64,000 bases of DNA from Sinorhizobium sp. A49 (lineage in GTDB: Bacteria > Pseudomonadota > Alphaproteobacteria > Rhizobiales > Rhizobiaceae): the NCBI RefSeq assembly GCF_002002725.1, contig NZ_MUNW01000050.1, positions 1-64,000 on the forward strand. Reading direction: 5' to 3'. Shown piece by piece: positions 42,242 through 51,150 of this stretch. The position numbers and the translations under genes are program-made. Below the pieces are notes generated by a model that had not been told where the DNA came from, did not search any database, and saw only the letters and a list, made by a program, of their open reading frames with translations. Within the stretch, counting starts at the first letter, position 1. Every line of letters begins with the position of its first letter.

Positions 42242-43086
42242 GGTTACGTTCGCTGCTTTATGTTCCCGGCAGTTCGCCGCGCTTTCTGGAAAAGGCCCAC
42301 GAGCGCGGCGCCGATGCTGTGATCATCGACCTGGAGGATGCCGTCGCCGCCAACGAGAAGGACGCAGCGCGCGCAGCACTCGGTCGATCCGTAACCATGG
42401 TCGGTCGGGGCGGCGCTCAGGTGATAGTCCGGATCAACACCCACGACGAACCCGCCATGTTGGCCGATGCCGCTGCCGCCCGCGAGGCGGGCGCGCAGGC
42501 GCTTTACATTCCCAAGGTGTCTTCGCCCGAAATTCTCCACCGGCTCGACGCGTACCTGCGGCCGCTGGAAGGGGCTGCAAGCCGCCAGCCGATGCAGTTT
42601 GCACCGCTGATCGAGGACCCGGCCGGACTGCTGAACGCCGCGTCGATCGCCGCGGGGCCGCGCGTCTTTGCGCTCTCCATCGGCGGCGAAGACCTTGCCA
42701 CCGCCATGGGCGCCCAGCCGACACCGGAAGTTCTGCGACTGCCGAAGCTGATGGTCCATTATGCCGCGAAGGCCGCCGGCGTTCTGTCCTTCGGACTGCT
42801 GCGCAGCACCGCCGACTATGCCGACAAGCCGGCATTGGCGGCGGCCATCGCCGAAGCGAGGGATTTCGGTTTCGACGGCGCCACCTGCATTCACCCGAGC
42901 GTCGTTCCCCTCCTCAACGACGGCTTTTCACCTTCACCAGAGGAACTCGAGCGGGCACGCCGCCTGATCGCGGCCGCCGATGAAGCCAACCAGGCCGGGA
43001 TCGGCGCTTTCACCTTCGAAGGCAAATTTGTCGACATGCCGATCGTCAACCGCGCCCGCGCACTTCTTGCGCGCGCCTCGGGCTGA
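42238..43086 (+). CDS. HpcH/HpaI aldolase / citrate lyase beta-like protein
   Basis: This 282-residue TIM-barrel protein resembles CitE and malyl-CoA lyase: MRLRSLLYVPGSSPRFLEKAHERGADAVIIDLEDAV with the conserved acid, VIVRINTHDEP, MQFAPLIEDPAGLLNAASIAAGPRVFALSIGGEDLATAMG and GFDGATCIHPSVVPLLNDGF. It likely cleaves or forms a carbon-carbon bond in an acyl-CoA or hydroxy-acid substrate. It belongs to the IclR-led operon. The exact substrate is unknown. Confidence 0.88.
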   Translation: MRLRSLLYVPGSSPRFLEKAHERGADAVIIDLEDAVAANEKDAARAALGRSVTMVGRGGAQVIVRINTHDEPAMLADAAAAREAGAQALYIPKVSSPEILHRLDAYLRPLEGAASRQPMQFAPLIEDPAGLLNAASIAAGPRVFALSIGGEDLATAMGAQPTPEVLRLPKLMVHYAAKAAGVLSFGLLRSTADYADKPALAAAIAEARDFGFDGATCIHPSVVPLLNDGFSPSPEELERARRLIAAADEANQAGIGAFTFEGKFVDMPIVNRARALLARASG

Positions 43087-43184
43087 TCGCATCACCCGAG
43101 GATAGGGCGTCGCGTCAGGCGCGGCCGCCGCGAAACGCATCATTCCGACTTGTGCTTGATGGGCTTGGGCACACGCTGTTTGAG

Positions 43185-43204
43185 GAGCCTGTGCCCTCAG
43201 GCTC
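43185..43204. terminator. Hairpin between the convergent CitE-like and GlcG-like genes
   Basis: GAGCCTG and CAGGCTC arms enclose a 6-base loop, followed by TATTTA on the plus strand. It is a modest terminator candidate. Confidence 0.45.
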
Positions 43205-43207
43205 TAT

Positions 43208-43639
43208 TTATCCGGCATCCGCCACGAGGCCGACCGCCTCGATACCGGCGACGGCACAGGCTTCATCATTGTCGGACGTATCGCCGGTGATGCCGACCGC
43301 ACCGATGAGATCGCCGTCAGCCGTGCGCACCAGCACGCCGCCGGGCACCGGCACGATGCGGCCGCCCGAGACGGCCGAAAGCCCTTGCACGAAATGCGGC
43401 CGCTCGATCGCCGTATTGCTCAGCCAACGCGAGCCCATGCCGACGGAAAGCGCGCCGTAGGCTTTGCCCGAGGCGATCTCGAAGCGCAGCATCGAGGATC
43501 CGTCCTGCTTCTGGAAAGCGATGAGATGGCCGCCGGCGTCGAGAACGGCCACCGAAAGCGGCTTCATCCCGCCCTTTGCCGCCGCATCGAATGCGGCGCG
43601 GATAATCCCATTGGCGAGTTCGAGTGTCAGTTGAGGCAT
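43208..43639 (-). CDS. GlcG/HbpS-family (DUF336) protein
   Basis: This 143-residue protein begins MPQLTLELANGIIRAAFDAAAKGGMKPLSVAVLDAGGHLIAFQKQDGSSMLRFEIASGKAYGALSVG and has the GGRIVPVPGGVLVRTADGDLIGAVGITGDTSDNDEACAVAGIEAVG tail of the family. GlcG/HbpS proteins are small accessory proteins found with many catabolic operons; some bind haem or corrinoids. The start at 43639 fits the family. It is last in the minus-strand group that includes the NitT/TauT importer. Confidence 0.88.
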   Translation of the reverse strand: MPQLTLELANGIIRAAFDAAAKGGMKPLSVAVLDAGGHLIAFQKQDGSSMLRFEIASGKAYGALSVGMGSRWLSNTAIERPHFVQGLSAVSGGRIVPVPGGVLVRTADGDLIGAVGITGDTSDNDEACAVAGIEAVGLVADAG

Positions 43640-43756
43640 AACAATTCCAATCGCAATTTTGCCGGTGCACGCCGGCCTGATGATTTCCGTTGATGGCAGG
43701 AAAGGCAACCCGGATTCCCGAATGCCAGTCCGCTTCGTAAGTCACGACAAACGCAA

Positions 43757-43800
43757 CTTGCCCGCCTCCCCGGAGATAATCTTCCGAAGAGGCGGGCAAG
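43757..43800. terminator. Long hairpin between the ABC ATPase gene and the GlcG-like gene
   Basis: CTTGCCCGCCTC and GAGGCGGGCAAG form a perfect 12-bp stem with a smaller inner CGGA/TCCG stem. No U-run follows. It may reduce or end transcription between the two genes or protect the upstream message. Confidence 0.5.
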
Positions 43801-43907
43801 ATCGAGCCGCTTGTGCGTTTCCGTTTAGGCGGAACCGCAAAACCGCTCTATCTCTCGTCCTCGCGCATTTCGGGCGGAGAGGCGTTTGGCATTTGCCTCC
43901 AAGGGCT

Positions 43908-44726
43908 CTAGCTGGCGACGCCCATGACCTTGCCGAGATAGGCGACGTATTCGCCGAACTTCGGCATCGCGCGGGTAGTGGCCGCATTGCGCGGACGCGG
44001 CAGATCGATCGTCACTTCCTCGACGATCTTGCCGGGGCGATCGGCCATGACGAGCACGCGGTCTGAGAGGAATACGGCTTCGGCGATGCTGTGGGTGATC
44101 AGCATCACGGTCTTGCGGGATTCCTGCCAGATGCGCAGCAATTCGACATTGAGCTTGTCGCGGGTCAGCGCGTCGAGCGCGCCAAAGGGCTCGTCCATCA
44201 GCAGGATCTGCGGATCGAGGACCAGCGCCTGGCCGATCGAAGCACGCTGGCGCATGCCGCCAGACAGCTGATGCGGATGCGCATCGGCAAACTTGGTCAG
44301 CGACAGCACGTCGAGGATCTTGTCGACCGCCGCGTCGCGGGCGTCTGCCGGCATGTTGCGGATGCGCGCGCCAAGCTCGACATTGCGGCGGACCGTCAGC
44401 CACGGCAGCATGTTGTTGGTCTGGAAGACCACGCCGACATCCGGGCGCGGCGCCCGTACCTTCTCGCCCTTGATCGTCGCCGAGCCGCTTTCATAGGGGA
44501 TCAGGCCGGCAACGATGCGCAGCAGCGTGCTCTTGCCGCAGCCGCTCGGGCCGAGCACCGACACGAACTCCTGATTGTTGATGGTAAAGTCGATATCCTC
44601 AAGTGCCTTGAACGAGCCGAAGGTCTTGTTGAGACCTTGCGCCTCGATATGGTTGACGGCAGGCTCGGCCGCAACGTTCAAACCCTTACCTGATTTCGGC
44701 ACTTCGGCCGTGGCTGTCGACACCAT
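43908..44726 (-). CDS. NitT/TauT-type ABC transporter ATP-binding protein
   Basis: This 272-residue ATPase has Walker A GPSGCGKST, Q-loop FQTNNMLPWLTVRRN, signature LSGGMRQRASIGQAL and Walker B ILLMDEPFGALDALTR, followed by THSIAEAVFLSDRVLVM. The pattern is that of SsuB/TauB-type importers. The start at 44726 follows GGGAGGAAAAG. It lies 23 bases after the permease and powers uptake of an unknown, probably cyclic or nitrogen-containing, organic substrate. Confidence 0.93.
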   Translation of the reverse strand: MVSTATAEVPKSGKGLNVAAEPAVNHIEAQGLNKTFGSFKALEDIDFTINNQEFVSVLGPSGCGKSTLLRIVAGLIPYESGSATIKGEKVRAPRPDVGVVFQTNNMLPWLTVRRNVELGARIRNMPADARDAAVDKILDVLSLTKFADAHPHQLSGGMRQRASIGQALVLDPQILLMDEPFGALDALTRDKLNVELLRIWQESRKTVMLITHSIAEAVFLSDRVLVMADRPGKIVEEVTIDLPRPRNAATTRAMPKFGEYVAYLGKVMGVAS

Positions 44727-44749
44727 CTTTTCCTCCCGAACTGAAATGT

Positions 44750-45514
44750 TCATACCTGAATTCCCCGCCACCAGACCGACTTGGCCGCAAACTCGATCAG
44801 GGCGTAGAGCGCCAGCGAAATCAGCGTGATCACGATGATGCAGCCGAAGACGAGGTCAGTGCGCGTCGATGCGGTTCCCAGCATGATCAGGTTGCCGAGG
44901 CCGCGCTCGGAGCCGACGAGTTCGCCAATGATCGCGCCGATCATCGCAAGCGGCATCGCCACCCGACATCCATCGATGAAGCTTGGCAAGGCGCTTGGCA
45001 GCCTGAGCGTCGTAAAGGTGCGCCAAGGCCCGGCATTGAGCGCGCGAAAATGTTCCTCCAGGTTCTTCGCCGTGCCGGCAAAGCCGCCGAGCGTCGCCAC
45101 AACGATCGGGAAGAAGGCAAACAGAAACGCCATCGCCACCTTGGAGATGAAGCCGTAGCCGAACCAGACGATCATCAGCGGTGCCAGCGCGCTTTTCGGC
45201 GTCGTCTGCAACGCGGTGACAAGCGGATAGATGGTGCGCTGGGCAAAGGGCGAGACATAGACGACCATGCCGAGCATGACGCCGACGACGACGGCGGCGC
45301 CGAAGCCGATCAGCACCTCGGCAAGCGTGTACATCGAATTCTCGAAGATTTCGCTTCGCGCTTCCCAGACCGCGACGGCGATCGCCGAGATCGGCGGAAG
45401 GATGTAGCTTTTGACTTCGAAATATCGGACGCCAAATTCCCAGAAGAGTAGAAAAGCACCGAAAAACAAGACGACTTGGCTATAGGCGGCAAGTCGCGAA
45501 GTAACGCCTGGCAT
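44750..45514 (-). CDS. NitT/TauT-type ABC transporter permease
   Basis: This 254-residue BPD_transp_1 permease has about six helices, ILPPISAIAVAVWEARSEIFENSMYTLAEVLIGFGAAVVVG near the start, and the EAA-like loop EEHFRALNAGPWRTFTTLRLPSALPSFIDGCRVAMPLAMIGAIIGELVGSERGLG. The start at 45514 is chosen because CGGAGG lies 6 bases upstream. It is between the VOC gene and the ATPase gene. Confidence 0.92.
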   Translation of the reverse strand: MPGVTSRLAAYSQVVLFFGAFLLFWEFGVRYFEVKSYILPPISAIAVAVWEARSEIFENSMYTLAEVLIGFGAAVVVGVMLGMVVYVSPFAQRTIYPLVTALQTTPKSALAPLMIVWFGYGFISKVAMAFLFAFFPIVVATLGGFAGTAKNLEEHFRALNAGPWRTFTTLRLPSALPSFIDGCRVAMPLAMIGAIIGELVGSERGLGNLIMLGTASTRTDLVFGCIIVITLISLALYALIEFAAKSVWWRGIQV

Positions 45515-45682
45515 GTGGGCCTCCGAAGAGCGAGTTGGCATCCGTGGTGAGACGCGACGACTGGCGTCGGCGCGCTGGAGCATCTCCGGGAAACGCCTGA
45601 AGCGGCGTTCCCCAGGCAATGCCTTGGGAGCAAGGAGAGCGAGCGTTCCTGTCACGCAGGTTGAACCGAAACGCTCGGGGAC

Positions 45683-46234
45683 TCATTGACCCTGCTTGTC
45701 CTTGACCACCTGGTGCGGTGGCGGCACGACGAAGCGCTTGAAGCGCCATTGGTCGAACGCGTCGATGTTGCGCTCCCAAACCTGCGGCGTATGCGGGTTG
45801 TCCTCCGTGACCTGGATCATGTCACAGTAGATCTCGCAATTGTTGCCGTCGGGATCCTTGAACACGAGGAAGCAGTTGGCGCCCGGACCGTGCTTGCCGA
45901 TACCGCGGACGATCTCGACGCCGCGCTCCTGCAACATCTCGGCGGCAGCTTCCATGTCTTCGAGGCTGTCGACGAGATAGGAGAAGTGCTCGAGGCCCGG
46001 CCTCGTGTACTTCGGCAGATCGTCACGATCGGGCGAATCCGCCGGCAACTGCGACAGAGCGAGATCGTGATGGTCGCTGCCTGCACGCAGGAACACCATC
46101 TTGTCCTCGATCCAGTCCGAGACCTCAAGGCCGACGACATTGGTATAAAAATCGACGGACTTTTGGATGTCGCGGACCATCAGCACCATATGGCCAAGCT
46201 TCCGCACGTTGATCTTCTTCTTCATGTTCCTCAT
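45683..46234 (-). CDS. VOC-family protein, extradiol-dioxygenase-like
   Basis: This 183-residue protein has the glyoxalase/bleomycin-resistance/dioxygenase fold. Its metal ligands can be guessed: His in KLGHMVLMVRDIQKSVDFYTNVVGLEVSD, His in RPGLEHFSYLVDS and Glu in DPDGNNCEIYCD. This triad suits Fe(II)- or other metal-dependent ring cleavage or isomerisation. The longer C-terminal tail contains tryptophans. The start may instead be 46225. It sits between the binding protein and permease genes of the importer, so it probably acts on the imported substrate. Confidence 0.88.
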   Translation of the reverse strand: MRNMKKKINVRKLGHMVLMVRDIQKSVDFYTNVVGLEVSDWIEDKMVFLRAGSDHHDLALSQLPADSPDRDDLPKYTRPGLEHFSYLVDSLEDMEAAAEMLQERGVEIVRGIGKHGPGANCFLVFKDPDGNNCEIYCDMIQVTEDNPHTPQVWERNIDAFDQWRFKRFVVPPPHQVVKDKQGQ

Positions 46235-46252
46235 CCCAGGTTTGGGCCGACC

Positions 46253-47251
46253 TCAGCGACTGATGTTGCGGTAGAGGTCGACGGTCTTGATGCTGTCGTC
46301 GACGACGAATGCTTCACGCACGAAGCCCATCGTCTTTTCCATGCGATCGGCGCGAACGAAGCCGAGATCCTTGTTTTCCGCGTGCGGATCGCGCACGAGC
46401 GCGTTGATCTGCTTGATCTGGTTGAGCACGACGCTCTTCTTCAGCGTCGGATACTGCTTGACGATCAGATCGGCGGATTCTTCCGGATGCGCGGCCATGT
46501 ATTCGTAGCCGCGGTAGGAGGCGTCGAGGAACTTGTCGACGACCTCGGGCTTCTCGGCCAGCATCGCTTCGGTAGTGACGAAGCCGCTGCCATACATGTC
46601 GAGACCGAAATCCCGGTACTTGATCATGCCGATCTTCTTGCCGGTCTCCTGTGCATTCTCGTTGAGAATGGGCAGGCTGGCACCTTCCCAGCATTCGGCA
46701 AGGTCGACCTGTCCTTCAAGGAAGGACGAAGTAATGACCGCCGGGTTCATCCGGAGCAGCTTCAGGTGATCCTTCGGCAGCCCGTTCTGCTCGAGCCAGG
46801 CCGGCACGATGTTCTGGACCGGCGATGTGGCACCGCCACCGACCGATTTGCCGCTGAAATCGGCAAGCACCGGCGTCTTCTCGCCGTCCTTCTGGATGTA
46901 ACAAAGCGCGCCCGGCCAGACGGTGTTGATCGAGCCGACAAAGACGGCCTTGCCGCCGTTGACGCGGTTGAGAATGACGCTCACCGGGTCGCCGTAGCCG
47001 ATATCGAACAGGCCCTGGTCGATCTCGTTGACGGTGCGCTGACCGCCATAGCCCTGATAGACTGACACATTGAGATCGGCCTCGTCGTAAAAGCCCTTGG
47101 CCTTGGCAACGAGAACGCCTCCCACGCTCCCTTGCGGCAGCCACGACATGTTGAACGAGATTTCCTCGGCCGCCTGGGCAGCCGTCATCATCGAAGCGAG
47201 CGCTCCGGCCAATGCGGCCAGGCGAAGTGAATTTCCAAACTTTTTAGCCAT
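46253..47251 (-). CDS. NitT/TauT-type ABC transporter periplasmic binding protein
   Basis: This 332-residue protein has a signal peptide (LRLAALAGALASMMTAAQAAEE) and the NMT1/SsuA-like fold: ISFNMSWLPQGSVGGVLVAKAKGFYDEADLNVSVYQGYGGQRTVNEIDQG. Related proteins bind taurine, sulfonates, pyrimidine thiamine precursors or phthalate-like acids. It is 40 bases after the FAH gene and 18 bases before the VOC gene, so it forms one operon with them. Confidence 0.93.
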   Translation of the reverse strand: MAKKFGNSLRLAALAGALASMMTAAQAAEEISFNMSWLPQGSVGGVLVAKAKGFYDEADLNVSVYQGYGGQRTVNEIDQGLFDIGYGDPVSVILNRVNGGKAVFVGSINTVWPGALCYIQKDGEKTPVLADFSGKSVGGGATSPVQNIVPAWLEQNGLPKDHLKLLRMNPAVITSSFLEGQVDLAECWEGASLPILNENAQETGKKIGMIKYRDFGLDMYGSGFVTTEAMLAEKPEVVDKFLDASYRGYEYMAAHPEESADLIVKQYPTLKKSVVLNQIKQINALVRDPHAENKDLGFVRADRMEKTMGFVREAFVVDDSIKTVDLYRNISR

Positions 47252-47291
47252 ACTGTCCTCCTCAGTTTAGCCATTGCTGGCGGTTTGGGTG

Positions 47292-48230
47292 TTAGTCGAT
47301 CCGAGCTCCTCTGATCGGATTGGTGATGGTGCCGACCTTCTCCACGGCGGCCGTGACGATATCGCCGGCATTCAGGAATTCTCCCGTGCCCATTCCGACC
47401 CCGTCGGGAGTTCCGGTTGCGACGAGATCGCCCGGACGCAACGTCAGGATCGACGACAGATAGGAAATCTGCTCGGCCACCGAGAAAATCATCGAGCCGG
47501 TGCTGTCGTCCTGCTTGCGGGTTCCGTTGACGTCGAGCGTCAGGCGCAGGTCCTGCGGGTCGCCGACACAATCGGCCGGGACCAGCCAGGGGCCGAGCGG
47601 CGCGAACGTGTCGAAGCTCTTGCCGCGGAACCAGTCGTGCTTGAAGGGAAAGTCGCTGCGGCGTGTCAGGTCGCGCGAGGTGATGTCGTTGATGACGGTA
47701 TAGGCAGCGACATGGTCGAGTGCCTTTTCGACCGGAATGTCGCGGCCGCCGATGCCGATGACGGCTGCAAGCTCGACCTCCCAGTCGACCTTCTGTGCCC
47801 GCTGCGGAAGAATGATCGCCTCATCGGGTCCGATCACGCTCGAATCCGCCTTCATGAAGACGAAGGGCTGACTCTCGGACTTCGCCGCTAGCACCGTCCC
47901 CATCTCCTGCGCATGCTCGACATAATTCGAAGCGGTAGCAAAGATCCGGACCGGACGATAGGGCGCGCAAAGCTTCGTCCCCGTTCCAAGCGGCTCGAAC
48001 TTCGGGCCGCTGGCGGCGAGGTTGTCGGCAAGCGCTGCCAGCGCCGGCTCGACCTCGGTCCAGGCGTCGAGCATCGCGGCGATGCCGCCTGCACGCCACC
48101 GGCTCCAGTCCTCGCCCGGCCGCCCCAGGACGCGCGACACCAGATCCAGATCGTAGACCCCCTGCTCGGTCACGATGACCGGTCGTATTTCTTCCCTGAT
48201 GAGCCTTTGCCCAAGCGCATGCCAAACCAC
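47292..48230 (-). CDS. Fumarylacetoacetate hydrolase (FAH) family protein
   Basis: This 312-residue protein has the FAH domain in its C-terminal two-thirds: RIFATASNYVEHAQEMG, the metal-binding VDWEVELAAVIGIGG, AYTVINDITSRDLTRR, the RGKSFDTFAPLGPWLVPAD segment and GDLVATGTPDGVGMGTGEFLNAGD. Members hydrolyse or decarboxylate acylpyruvates and related keto acids, often after ring cleavage. It is the first gene of the importer operon and lies divergent from a GST gene. A TTGCATACA element lies in the shared promoter. Confidence 0.92.
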   Translation of the reverse strand: MVWHALGQRLIREEIRPVIVTEQGVYDLDLVSRVLGRPGEDWSRWRAGGIAAMLDAWTEVEPALAALADNLAASGPKFEPLGTGTKLCAPYRPVRIFATASNYVEHAQEMGTVLAAKSESQPFVFMKADSSVIGPDEAIILPQRAQKVDWEVELAAVIGIGGRDIPVEKALDHVAAYTVINDITSRDLTRRSDFPFKHDWFRGKSFDTFAPLGPWLVPADCVGDPQDLRLTLDVNGTRKQDDSTGSMIFSVAEQISYLSSILTLRPGDLVATGTPDGVGMGTGEFLNAGDIVTAAVEKVGTITNPIRGARID

Positions 48231-48262
48231 CGGCTGTCTCCTTCCATGCTGTCGGTATCATC

Positions 48263-48288
48263 TTGCATACAATTTCGTCATTATGTAT
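48263..48288. promoter_or_regulatory. TTGCATACA element in the FAH-GST divergent promoter
   Basis: TTGCATACA at 48263-48271 is followed by an imperfect inverted TGTAT (48284-48288). The same element occurs at 52199 and 52219, and its TGCATACA core at 54796, suggesting one shared regulator, most likely the GntR/FCD protein at 53826. Confidence 0.55.
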
Positions 48289-48334
48289 TCTTGTCAAGTA
48301 CACTGGTGCACACAGAGACGAAAGTTGCGAAAAA

Positions 48335-49120
48335 ATGCACATGGGGCGTATCGAGCTGTTTCACGAATGGGGGTCGATCCAATCCCACAAGGTCCGCCTC
48401 TGCCTCGCCGAGCTTGACCTTCCCTGGATTTCCCGCCGCGTGGATCTCGCAGCCTTTGCCAATCTCCAGGCGGACTTCCTCGCCATCAACCCACTCGGCC
48501 TCGTGCCGGCATTGAGGTTCGGCGATGAGATCGTCACCGAATCGTCGCGCATCAACGAGCGACTGAATGACCTGGCAAGCGGCGGGCTCTTGCCGACGGC
48601 GCCTGACGTGCGGCAGCGCGTGCGTGCGTGGACGTCGGTGGCGGACAACGTGGTTCATCCGGCCGTCAGGCCACCGACATTCAACCTGATCCTGAAGGTG
48701 CGCGTACAGCGGCTGCCGGCGGGCGCGCTCGACGCCGCGATGGACCGCCATCCGATCGCGGCCCGCGCCGATGCTTACAGAGAGGCAGCAACAGCCCCGA
48801 TCGATTGCCCGGCGATCATCCGTTCGATTGCGACGATGAAGCAGGTCCTTGCCGAAATGGACGAGGCACTCTCGCAACGGCGATGGCTTGCGGCAGAAAC
48901 CTACACATTGGCGGATGTGGCGATGTCCGCCTTCATCGACCGGCTCGATCGGCTCGCCATGTCGACCCTTCTTGATGCCGTTCCGAATGTTCACGCATGG
49001 GCGACGAAAATCAGAAACCGGCCAAGCTTTCCTCTGGCCAAGGGGCCTGAAACCGAACGCCCCGATCCGCTCGTCGATTGCGCCCTGGTCGAACGGCTGA
49101 TCGCTGCCGCCAATTCATAA
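48335..49120 (+). CDS. Glutathione S-transferase family protein
   Basis: This 261-residue protein begins IELFHEWGSIQSHKVRLCLAELDLPWISRRVDLAAF and has the NPLGLVPALRFGDEIVTESSRINERL thioredoxin-fold segment. A longer-than-usual C-terminal helical domain follows (RVQRLPAGALDAAMDRHP... WLAAETYTLADVAMSAFIDRLDRL). Such proteins can act in maleylpyruvate or glutathione-adduct chemistry. The start is uncertain (48335 or 48341). It lies divergent from the FAH operon and is followed 34 bases later by the nitroreductase-like gene. Confidence 0.88.
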   Translation: MHMGRIELFHEWGSIQSHKVRLCLAELDLPWISRRVDLAAFANLQADFLAINPLGLVPALRFGDEIVTESSRINERLNDLASGGLLPTAPDVRQRVRAWTSVADNVVHPAVRPPTFNLILKVRVQRLPAGALDAAMDRHPIAARADAYREAATAPIDCPAIIRSIATMKQVLAEMDEALSQRRWLAAETYTLADVAMSAFIDRLDRLAMSTLLDAVPNVHAWATKIRNRPSFPLAKGPETERPDPLVDCALVERLIAAANS

Positions 49121-49154
49121 ACCGCCGAGATAACCAACGTCCGAAAGGGAACCC

Positions 49155-49763
49155 ATGGACCATCGAAGCCTCCCATCCACGCAACCGGACACCGGCCTGC
49201 TGGAAAGAATGTTCACCCAGGCAAGAAGCCAGAACGGCTGGCTCGATCGGCCCGTGCCAAACGCGCTGATCGAGCAGATCCACGATCTCGCCCGCCTGGC
49301 ACCGACGAGCATGAACTGCTCGCCGCTGAGGATCACCTACCTCGTCACGACAGAGGCGAAGGACCGCCTGCGCCCGGCGCTTGCCGCCGGCAATGTCGAG
49401 AAGATGATGACCTGCCCTGTCGTCGCCATCTTCGCGACCGACTTCGCCTTTGCCGAGCGCCTGCCGTTTCTGTTTCCGCATACGGACGGCAAAGGGTTTT
49501 TCGAGCGCAATCCGCATCTCGTCGAGAGCACGGCCTTTCGCAACGCCACGCTGCAGGCGGGCTACTACATGCTGGCGGCCCGCGCGCTCGGGCTAGACTG
49601 CGGCCCGATCTCCGGCTTCGACGCCAAAGCGGTGGATGCGATCTTCTTCGAGCATACGCAGCTGAGATCGAATTTTATTTGCGGCCTCGGCCATGGCGAC
49701 CCGTCCAAACTCTTTGCCCGGCACCCGCGGCTGCCATTCAAAGAGGTCTGCCGGATCCTCTAA
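49155..49763 (+). CDS. Nitroreductase-family protein, RutE/HadB-like
   Basis: This 202-residue flavoprotein matches the RutE-type branch: LLERMFTQARSQNGWLDRPVPNALIEQIHDLARLAPTSMNCSPLRITYL, then PVVAIFATDFAFAERLPFLFPH and GYYMLAARALGLDCGPISGFDAKAVDAIFF. RutE reduces malonic semialdehyde or peroxyaminoacrylate-derived products in uracil breakdown. Only this Rut-like protein is present here, so the substrate may differ. It shares a transcript with the GST gene and ends before a terminator hairpin. Confidence 0.9.
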   Translation: MDHRSLPSTQPDTGLLERMFTQARSQNGWLDRPVPNALIEQIHDLARLAPTSMNCSPLRITYLVTTEAKDRLRPALAAGNVEKMMTCPVVAIFATDFAFAERLPFLFPHTDGKGFFERNPHLVESTAFRNATLQAGYYMLAARALGLDCGPISGFDAKAVDAIFFEHTQLRSNFICGLGHGDPSKLFARHPRLPFKEVCRIL

Positions 49764-49771
49764 CGGCAAAA

Positions 49772-49795
49772 GCCCCCGGTGAGATCGCCGGGGGC
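49772..49795. terminator. Bidirectional terminator between the nitroreductase and RidA genes
   Basis: GCCCCCGG and CCGGGGGC arms enclose an 8-base loop. The minus-strand side ends in TTTT; the plus-strand side ends in CTTCC. It fits convergent transcription. Confidence 0.75.
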
Positions 49796-49819
49796 CTTCC
49801 GTCAGAACATCGCCAAGAC

Positions 49820-50227
49820 TCAGGCCGGCGCGCGCGCCACCACCTTCAATTCCACGACCACATCGGGATGCGGCAGCTCGTTGACGCCAACCGTTGTGCG
49901 AGCCGGCCCATCGGCGGCAAACCACATATTGTATTCGTCGTTCATCGCCCGGTAGTGGCGCATGTCGGTCAGGAACACCGTGACATCGACGATGTCGCCG
50001 AAGCTCCCACCATTGCGGGCAAGCGTTTCGCCGATCTTGCGCAGGATCACCCGCAACTGCTCGGCGACATCGTAGGTCGCTTGACCGTCAGCGGCCCTTG
50101 CGGTTCCGGCGATGGTCCCGTCCGCCTGCCGGGCACTCATGCCGGACAGGAAGAGCAGTCCGCCCGCCCGCCTGAGATCGGGATAGTTGGCAAGCGGCTT
50201 TATGGCCCCTGGAACCGCCGCGCTCAT
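49820..50227 (-). CDS. RidA-family protein, possible aminomuconate/enamine deaminase
   Basis: This 135-residue protein has the RidA/YjgF fold: AIKPLANYPDLRRAGGLLFLSGMSARQADG, FGDIVDVTVFLTDMRHYRAMNDEYNMWFAADGPARTTVGVNELPHPDVVVELKVVARAPA, with the conserved arginine in PARTTVGV and glutamate in VELKVVA. It could hydrolyse an imine or enamine formed during catabolism. 2-Aminomuconate deaminases belong to this group. It overlaps the DapA-like gene by ATGA. Confidence 0.9.
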   Translation of the reverse strand: MSAAVPGAIKPLANYPDLRRAGGLLFLSGMSARQADGTIAGTARAADGQATYDVAEQLRVILRKIGETLARNGGSFGDIVDVTVFLTDMRHYRAMNDEYNMWFAADGPARTTVGVNELPHPDVVVELKVVARAPA

Positions 50228-51144
50228 GCAGGCTCCATCGTCGCAGTCCAGGGCCTGAAGCCGATCTCGGTAGAGGCGGAGACGAACTTCTGTTCGGCCT
50301 GACGATCAAGCTCGACCAGCGGCGGCCGCACGGCCCGCCAGGTGTCATCTCCGGTGTGGCGCGCCATAACCACCTTCATGGCCTGGATCATCGGGAACTG
50401 CTGGAACATTGCACGTACCGGCGCTATCGGAGCGAAAGCCTGTGCGGCACCCAAAGTCCTTGAAGCCGCGACCGCATCGACCATCGCCTTGGCGTTGACA
50501 TTGGCGGTTGCCGAAATGCAGCCGACCGCACCGCGTTCGATGGTCTCGCCGAGCAGGATCTCGGAAGCGGGAAAAACGCGGAACCCGTTGCCGACCGAGA
50601 GAAAGCCGTTCAGCGTATCGCGATCACCGGAACTGTCCTTCACGCCGAGAATGTTGGCGGGATACCGGCGCCGCAGGGTCTCGATCAGCTCAAGGGTGAT
50701 GGGCACGCCGGTGAATTGCGGGATGTGATAGAGAACGATCGAGAGGCGATCGGATCCGACCGCTTCGATCAGCCGGCCGTAGTATCGGGCGAGACCGTCC
50801 GTCGTCAGCGGCTTGAAGAAGAACGGCGGCAAGACGAGCACTGCGGGCGCGCCGGCATCGACGGCCGCACGCGTAAGCTCGATGGTTTCCTCCAGGCTGC
50901 AGGCACCGACCCCCGGCATCAATGCCTTCGTCGGGATGCCGGCCATGACGACCGCATCGAGCAGGTCGCGCTTCTTGCGCAACGCCAGCGACGCGGCTTC
51001 GCTGTTGGTGCCGAAAACCGCGAGCCCGGCGCCCTGTTCGACGATCCAGCGGCAATGCTCGATGAACCGGGGTGTGTTGCAGCTCAGGTCAGCCTTGTAG
51101 GGTGTCAGGACCGGAGCGTAGACGGAAAAGAGGTCTGGATTCAT
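50224..51144 (-). CDS. DapA-family (dihydrodipicolinate synthase-like) aldolase
   Basis: This 306-residue TIM-barrel protein has the Schiff-base lysine in NILGVKDSSGD, the catalytic tyrosine in SIVLYHIPQFTGV and the carboxylate-binding GTNSEAASL. Close family roles include aldolases and hydratases for keto acids such as 2-keto-3-deoxy sugars or ring-cleavage products. The lysine biosynthesis role is unlikely in this catabolic setting. It is 6 bases after the esterase-like gene and overlaps RidA. Confidence 0.9.
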   Translation of the reverse strand: MNPDLFSVYAPVLTPYKADLSCNTPRFIEHCRWIVEQGAGLAVFGTNSEAASLALRKKRDLLDAVVMAGIPTKALMPGVGACSLEETIELTRAAVDAGAPAVLVLPPFFFKPLTTDGLARYYGRLIEAVGSDRLSIVLYHIPQFTGVPITLELIETLRRRYPANILGVKDSSGDRDTLNGFLSVGNGFRVFPASEILLGETIERGAVGCISATANVNAKAMVDAVAASRTLGAAQAFAPIAPVRAMFQQFPMIQAMKVVMARHTGDDTWRAVRPPLVELDRQAEQKFVSASTEIGFRPWTATMEPA

Positions 51145-51150
51145 GGCTGT

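Noticed and set aside
50224-51144. Lysine-biosynthesis DapA
   Set aside because: The Schiff-base lysine is present, but the operon with RidA and an esterase is catabolic and the sequence looks like a divergent family member.
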